From Cloeon dipterum (Eukaryota > Arthropoda > Insecta > Ephemeroptera > Baetidae), in assembly GCF_949628265.1 (NCBI RefSeq), contig NC_088787.1, positions 18,404,501 to 18,468,500 of the forward strand: DNA of 64,000 bases, in the 5' to 3' direction. The notes beneath the pieces are model-generated. The model was given only the letters and a program-made list of their open reading frames with translations, was not told the origin of the DNA and ran no database searches. Position numbers and translations under genes: made by a program. Below are positions 57,101-64,000 of this stretch, one piece after another (within the stretch, counting starts at the first letter, position 1; each line of letters opens with the position of its first letter).

Positions 57101-60100
57101 AACAGATACTGAATTTCAATAATATGTATAAACGACTATTGCTTAAATTCACAATCCTAAATGTTTCTCACACATTTTGCGTCAACATCTGAAATGCAAA
57201 CTTTTCAAATATTTTTGTTGTAAAAAACCCCTTTTGACGTACCAGAGGCCAATTTTAGAATGCTTTCAGGTGTTTACAATAACTCACAGGCCATTATTAC
57301 GGATTTATAAATGACTTTTAGCCATTTTGTAAAGTTTTAGGACCAAAAGACGACACTTTAAGTGACAAAACATACTACAATAATGTAATTCGTGCTCATT
57401 TACTGTCTAATTGTGATGATTCAAGGAAGTCGTCACCATAAATTCCGTGCCCTATATTTAGAACATCCTATTTGCCTAACAGTTTGTTGTATCCTGAATA
57501 GAGCAACAAGTTTTTTGTTCAAATTCTCGGTTCATTTCTACAGAAATAAACCTTTTATGATTTAAATAAATGACCCTTGCCTCAGTATAAATTAATTTGC
57601 AAGATATGGAGGCAGGTAAAGTTACAGGAAGACAAAAGTTGGCACTCAACACAAAACGACCAAATTCAACAAAAGTTTGGCAAAGGCCTATCTGTTCCTG
57701 TGGAAAGCCCCTTGTAAAAAATCCCTTTGTCCCAGTTTAAAGTGCGCGCGTGTCTTTTTCAAACGGCAGCGCAGTTTAGTCCGACAATGTTCAGACAGAG
57801 AGAAGGAGGAAACATACAAGGCGAAATAGTAGTAAAGGAGCCAGGCGAGGAAACTTTTTTCGCTGCGGAAAGAATCACGGGGCTCAAGGAAGATCGGCAG
57901 TAAAGTCCGCTGGAGGAGAAATTCTGTAGGCAGCCAGCTGTTTGAGAATCCATTTAAAAGATTGATTCCGATATACGCTGGTGAAATAAAGAAGCCGCTC
58001 CTCGCGTTCCCTCTCATCTTGCCCCGTTTCCTCCCTCCCGCGCTCGCTCACTCGCTCGCTTTTTAGCAATATGAATTTTGCTTTCGCTTCTTTTGTCGTG
58101 TGTCGCTTGGCGTTCTGTGTTTACACCGGCGTGCAGCTGAAACAAAGGCGGCCGCTTTGCAGAAAATGAGTCCATGCGAGTGTAGATGTATTTGTGCGCA
58201 TACGTATACACATTCTGCACTCGTTCGTTTCGCGTTCGAGACACACACACACAAACTGCGCGTACCCTCGGCATGAATAACAACACACAATACCACTCCA
58301 CTCTCCGCTAATACCCTGCCGTTTACGCCGGGAAACGGCGAGTCCGCCGTACTTCCGCCCCCTCCCTCGGCCCGCGTGCACACACACATACACACACTCA
58401 CTGTCCAAGAGACAAGTGAACCAAGGGATGACTGCCGTTGCTGCGTTGGGGTGCTGCTTTTTCTTCTTACCACCGTGCACAAGATTCTGTTTCCAAGTGC
58501 ATTTCACGATGAGCATAAGTGCAAACAGGAAATGTAAAACTTTTTGCGTGATTATTTCTACTCAGATATATGTTCTAGAGAGAAATTAAATGAAATGAAA
58601 GAAAAATGTTCTATGCAAGATCCGCGCCACTTATAATATACCTCGCGTTGTAAATAAATGTACCAACAAGTTGCGCAAGCCGACTCAATTAAATAATGGA
58701 GAAGCGAAAACATTTTTCTCTTAAACTGATTCACTGGATGTCACAATAAAAATTAATCTGCAAATGAGAACTTTCAAGTAGTGTAAAGGACTGTTTAAAA
58801 TGAGGCCAAGTTCGTTAATTTGCACTTCATTATCATTTTATATTTAAATCGGCAGCTTTAATTCAAGCTTGAGAGTAAAAATATGATCAAACTCTTATTG
58901 AACAAGCACTTCCTGCAAAGTGGAGAATGTACAGTTCTGTATTCTCTAGTCGAAATTTTCTGTTTAAATGTTCGACCATTCTTTATAGTTCGATCATTCT
59001 CAGAGTTTTTCTCTTCATCGAAATGAGACCATGAGGTTTAATGCTTTTAGAGATCCGGTGATTTTTGGGAAAAACCCGCAAGAATTCGGGATATTTTTTT
59101 AATTGAAAATAAACGCATCATTCTTGAGTATAATAAAGAGCTGTCCCGTCCACTACAGTTTTGGCTGCTGATTGCAACCCTTTTACAAAATGATCCCAAG
59201 ACATAAAAAGCAATTCTGTTTCCTCATTTGATGTTTGAGTTTAGAAAGACTGTAATTTTAAGTTCTGAGCAATTTTCATGGTCACCAGTTCCAGCAAGTT
59301 GTTTGAGTAAAATGTTGAAATGACTGTAAAAATGACAAAAGGTATAAACATAAATTAATGCTTGTGCAATTCCATCACTGTAAAATTATTTTGTCTCACT
59401 ACACTCATCTCGTGCGTCACAGCAAAATTAAATTTCCGCAGAGACAAAAATAGCTAGTTAATATACCCTACAACTTGTCTCTGCTGGAAGTTCATAAAAC
59501 TGCTGCGATAAAATCACTGCAAATTCGTTCAGTATACCGAGAATACCGAGCAAGCTTACTCGCAGGAGCGGCAAACAACAACAATAAAATATAATCTCGA
59601 CGGGAAGTATGTAGACGAAGACGGGGAATGGCATGCGTGTAATATCCGAAAACGAGGAAGCAGCGAAGTTTATGAAGAAACGCGCGTTGCTGGAATGCAG
59701 TGATTACACAGTGCTGCTCTTGTTGGAACGAGAAACACACACACACAAACGGGCATCAGGGGCACCAGAAGGAGGGTCGGAAAAATCGGAGTGACATTAA
59801 GCAGAGAGCGAACGTGTGGGTGGCTAATGAATTTTGTTGCGTGTCCGACGCGAGTTTGTTAATGCGAGGCAGTCGGTCCATTCATTTGAAAGTAGCAGGT
59901 AGGTGGAATTGCGTGCAGCGGCCGGCAGACACGACCGGAAGGAAGGCGCGCAGATCGCTCTGCATCATCATCTTCCACTTAATGGTGCGCACTTTTTACC
60001 TGCTGGCAAATGAATTGCGGCCTCCAAACGCCCGGCTAATTTATTCGCCGTTCGGATTTATGAATTTTTTTTGCTACACATCATGCGTCTTATTGCGTGT

Positions 60101-61104
60101 TGCGTGCATTTTTCTCCGGTGTGTGTGTTATTATTTTTGACAAATCGATTACGTGGCTGATTGAATATTCATGTCAGCTGGCTGTCGGTCGTGTGTGTAA
60201 TGGCTGATGTTTGAATTGATGCCGTTTTGTCCGGGAAATGAAATAAAAATTGATTCGATTAATGGTGTGCCGGGCCTCTCGCACGAATAGTTGATTAAAA
60301 ACATGCAAGCAGTTATTGTTTTTGTTTTGCATTCCCGTGTTGTTTTGATTGGTTTGAAAGATTTCTGTTCATTTTTACCTCTCTCTCTCTCTCAGCAGTA
60401 TTTTACGAATCTGTGTAGATATAATCTCCCTGGCCGCAGGCTGTAATGCCGCATGTGTTTTATATGAAATTGACTCTCATCTGCAGATTTTGTCATTAAT
60501 ATTGCCCTATTGAGTCAATATTAGCTGTTAAATGGTTGGAAATGAGGCATTACCAAATATTGTGCCACGCAGCCGGCGGCAATCGGCGCGCGCGTTGGCA
60601 GACTTGTTGGAAATTACAGTGCGACGAGAGTAGGCAACCGGCGAAGTTTGCCTTGCTGACGGATTGCATAACTCCGCAAAGTTGAGCGTGAAATGGTCTC
60701 GTGTTTATTTGGCTTCGATAACTCTTTGATATTGCATTTCAATAAACGCGGTCCTAAAACATCACCGAGGGCCGGCACAACTTCCAGCTGGATTAACTTA
60801 CAAGCCCATCAAGCGATATTGATAGGTTCACCGTGGATATATTCGCGCTGCGCCAGTCGCGTGGTGTCCTAAGTGTCGTTTCCAGTTTTATCGGCCGTAA
60901 TATGGCAAATTAGGAGGCACTTAATCTAGCACTTTTACTCGAGCGCGCGCACTGCTCTAAAATATGTAACCAAATGATCGCCTGGGAGTATGTGCACGCG
61001 GCTGGCGAGAAATTTCCTCTCGGCCCCGACGCGTAGCATCAATTTCGCGCCATACCAACTTTACGGCCCCATATTTTTCTCCTCTGCTCAATTTTGTCGC
61101 GAGT

Positions 61105-61198
<94 letters not shown>

Positions 61199-64000
61199 AT
61201 GTGCCCTGCTCGTCGTCGTCGCCGACAATCTTATAGGGCAATGGAATTTAAGTTGTTGAAAAGTGACAGACACATCTTCTGGGAAATAATCTAAAAAGTG
61301 TGTGAGAGCAGAGCAAAGTTAAATTACATGCGACGCTCCTGCGTGTGCTCCTTCGCTGGGGAGAGAGATGTATGTGCCGTTCCGCACTTCTTTGCTCAGA
61401 GAAAAGTGTCTCTAATTGGATGCGGGAATGATCATTCTTTTTCGAGTGACCTTGCAAGCCTGAGAGTAAAAATATCTCTATAATTAATGCAGAATTTTAA
61501 TTGCAAAACGCTAAAAAAATTAGAAAAATAAGACATTCCTTAGAGAAACGCTAAAATGATTTTTGACTTATGTGTTGGTATTTTTAAGTTGTGACATGAT
61601 GAATTAATTAAAAATTGAAAAAATTTGAGGGTTCTCTTTACACACTTTTAACTTGTTGCACATAGTAAGTATAGGTTCAGTACACATGAGTTCATTAATC
61701 TAAATGAATGGAAAAATGTTTTGCTGTTTGAACTGTAATGCAGAAATGTTTTTATTTTATATTAATGTGTATTATGAATATTATGAAAAAGGGCGCTATT
61801 GCGACGCCGAAACTTGCCGGAAGAATAAAGAAGGCAGTTTTTTTAAGCAAACGAGAATGAAGTCCGAAATTTTTCTTAATATGGATGACCGGGAAAATTC
61901 GACCAATACTTCATAGCTATGCGTAGTAAGTGAAGTTAAGTAGTTGAGCAAACGGGTTTAAAGTGAGCAAACAGTCCGAACATACGACGTGTGGAATCAT
62001 TTGAAATAAAAGAGCCCTAGCACGACTGGCCACAAGGCGTGTGTACGTGCCTGTTTCCCGCGCGGCAGATCCCACACTGCTGCTCTGGCACTATTTGAAA
62101 CGCATCAATCAAACCTCCTCCTCCTCCTGCTCGCTCATGCCGCACGCCAGTTGTAATAATAATAATGATATTTTCGCCGCTCTCAGCGAATTTCACGCAG
62201 ATCCGCTCCTCCCTTTAGGAAAAACCGCACGACCACGTGGGGTCGGCGGCAGTGTGTGTTTTCCGCGCCGAAGGCAAAAAAGCAGCGAAATGCCAAGCCT
62301 GATCAGTGACAGCCGCATTTCAGATTCGAATTTCAACGTTCGCTCAGCGTGAAACAATAACATAATCCGCGCAGCTTGAACGCCGGGTATGACTGGCGCG
62401 CGCGGTTTGTGCGGGGGCGAGACAGTGGAAACGGGGATTAATTTAACTTTTGCCAGCAAATATTTCCAAACGCCACGGCAGTCCGCGGGTATTATTTGAG
62501 CCCAGGATTTAAATGAAAGTCAAACGAAACGAAATATCATTGAAAGGATTTATTTGCGGTGGATTTATTAACTCTGTTTAGTGTCCAGAGTTTCAATTAA
62601 ACTTGTGATTTTGCAAAAATTAATTGAAACGTGTGTTTGCCCTCCTCAAAGGTACGCTTTGTAAAATTGCATGCTTATCCAAATGAATTACTTCCTCCTC
62701 TATCGCAGTATATTTTGTAAGTGAACTGAAGTGATCAAATTGACAACTCTTACAAACAATTAAATTTTAAAAAAAAATATACTAGATCTCGATTTAAAAA
62801 GTGGCACCATTTGGGAGTCAAAAATGCTTTGTATAGATTTCTCTGTGTTGATTTCCGTCAAGAATTTTGAAAGTTTTTGTAACGAGATCTTGAGAACCTT
62901 TCTAACACAAATCAACACGGGTGTTGTAGAGATGGTGGCCGCACATTTTATGAGAAGAAAAAGTGATAATGCTCGGGCAACACGAGGACCTTGTCCTTAA
63001 AGAGCCATCAACTTTACGAGCGCGAGCACACAACAGCTCTCCTCGTTAGCACTGAGTGCGTTTTTAAAAGTCGCGCCTCTCTGTCGTCATTAGAAAAAAT
63101 ACCGTCCTACCCCATTTAGCAAAAAGCAGGATTTTCTGCAAATTGAGTTAAGAGCGTCAACACTAGTTTTTCAGCGAGAATGTACGCGAAGCCATTAGGC
63201 TCGTCGCCTCCGCGGTGTGTACTGGGAAACGTTTTTTGCGCTCGTGATTTTAATTCCGGATCGGACTGAATTGGAACAGGCAAAAAAAGTTGATTGTTGG
63301 ATGCACAAAAGTTCCATTTGGTTGCAAGGCTCAGCTTAATGAGGCCTGCGCTCGCTGGGGTGCAAATTAAAACATGGAGTGCGCGAAATGTCGACAATAC
63401 ACACGCTCTTTGCAGAAAACAAACGCAGCAGCTTTCACTTCCTGTCGATGCATTGTTCCAATCTAGCTTTATTTTCTACACGCTGGGTGCGCGCGTAATT
63501 TTAATGAGATTCTCTTGTTGCTGCACTTTGCAGCATTTTTAACGCTGTCAGCTTCATTTTTCTGCCTCCGAGTACACTTCCAGCGAGATAATTTAAGCAT
63601 TGCAATGCGGGGGGAAGGCCAGCTCTTAGTCGCGGAAAAAAGTTCGCATTTCCACGACCATTCCAGCACGTGGCAGTAATTAATAAGAAGGTTGTCATCC
63701 GCAGCTGCTGCAACTTTTCAACATTTTTAACCCGTGCAATGTGTCTCGTCGTTTTTCCACGGTTTCAAAAGCGTATAAATGAGAAAGGCGTCCAGATTTG
63801 CTGAAAAATCTACCCAGATTTGTCACGCTTGCTTATAAATTGCACCAAAATGTTAGGAAATTCTCTTTGGAATGCAGACTAAAAAACTTAAACCTTAAAT
63901 ATTTTGATTGCTTGTACTTTTTACTTGCTGTAAACACATAAAATACCATTAGTAATATAAAATAATTAAAAAAATAAACATCTATATTTTTCTAATGTTA
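42190..64000. other. Non-coding landscape, part 2
   Basis: No recognisable coding exon to the end of the window. GC-richer islands at about 43190-43900, 45130-45640, 46310-46620, 47200-47500, 48130-49140, 50090-50580, 51400-52060, 52900-53560, 54100-54500, 55900-56700, 57700-58500, 59500-60960, 61000-61440, 62030-62500 and 63000-63770 are separated by AT-rich spacers. Many islands contain TAATTA-like and CA/GA-rich motifs. A donor-like AACAG|GTGAGA follows a GC-rich block at 48180-48320. A near-tandem GAGGCAAGTC repeat lies at about 46308-46328. Confidence 0.5.
61104..61198 (+). repeat. Compound microsatellite (GT)n(GA)n
   Basis: About 13 GT units switch directly to about 34 GA units, an uninterrupted run of roughly 95 bp. 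The open frames across it (Ser-Leu, Thr-His or Arg-Glu repeats) are artefacts of the dinucleotide. Such runs are length-variable and can bind GAGA-type factors; binding here is speculation. Confidence 0.95.

Noticed and set aside
58063..58516. Two overlapping minus-strand open frames of 131-139 codons
   Set aside because: Rich in CVCVC produced by CA/TG microsatellites, with no homology; typical low-complexity artefact.
60957..61294. Open frames of Ser-Leu, Thr-His and Arg-Glu repeats
   Set aside because: Direct translations of the GT/GA microsatellite.

Overview
The window is nuclear DNA of an arthropod, most likely an insect. The evidence is multi-exon genes with short GT-AG introns (several of 53-57 bp), arthropod-type TCAGT-like initiators, and proteins of clearly animal families (rabphilin, a WSCD-type sulfotransferase, a Dumpy-like EGF protein, a secreted non-specific nuclease). 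The species cannot be named from the sequence alone. Base composition alternates between AT-rich spacer and short GC-rich islands.

Four protein-coding genes can be built exon by exon with consistent reading phase. (1) 2099-4742 (+): 4 exons, 314 aa, a Golgi type II membrane sulfotransferase of the WSCD family, preceded by a TCAGT initiator near 1973. (2) 12028-16377 (+): 10 coding exons, about 576 aa, rabphilin (Rph), with a Rab-binding zinc finger, a Ser-rich linker and C2A and C2B domains; a 5' non-coding exon probably lies at about 10.01-10.36 kb. (3) 20368-24080 (+): 6 coding exons, 511 aa, a secreted protein of EGF/DPY-type cysteine modules; its first coding exon contributes only the ATG. 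(4) 29592-31646 (-): 5 exons, 438 aa, a secreted DNA/RNA non-specific endonuclease with the catalytic RGH His and Mg-binding Asn preserved. The four genes are not an operon or a pathway; they are ordinary neighbours.

From about 31.8 kb to the end (more than 32 kb) I recognise no coding exon. This half is a series of 0.3-1.5 kb GC-rich islands separated by AT-rich spacers. It looks like a regulatory landscape, or a very large intron or upstream region of a gene outside the window.

The notable non-genic structures are as follows. A 1.2-kb element with 90-bp, nearly perfect terminal inverted repeats fills about 95% of the rabphilin intron between C2A and C2B. A dispersed repeat is present in three diverged copies (27.7, 30.8 and 41.8 kb); the 41.8-kb copy ends in a 22-nt A tail, so it is retroposon-like. 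A 143-bp TIR mini-element lies at 18.2 kb. There are two non-canonical GC-AG introns, a NAGNAG tandem acceptor, and a long GT/GA microsatellite at 61.1 kb.
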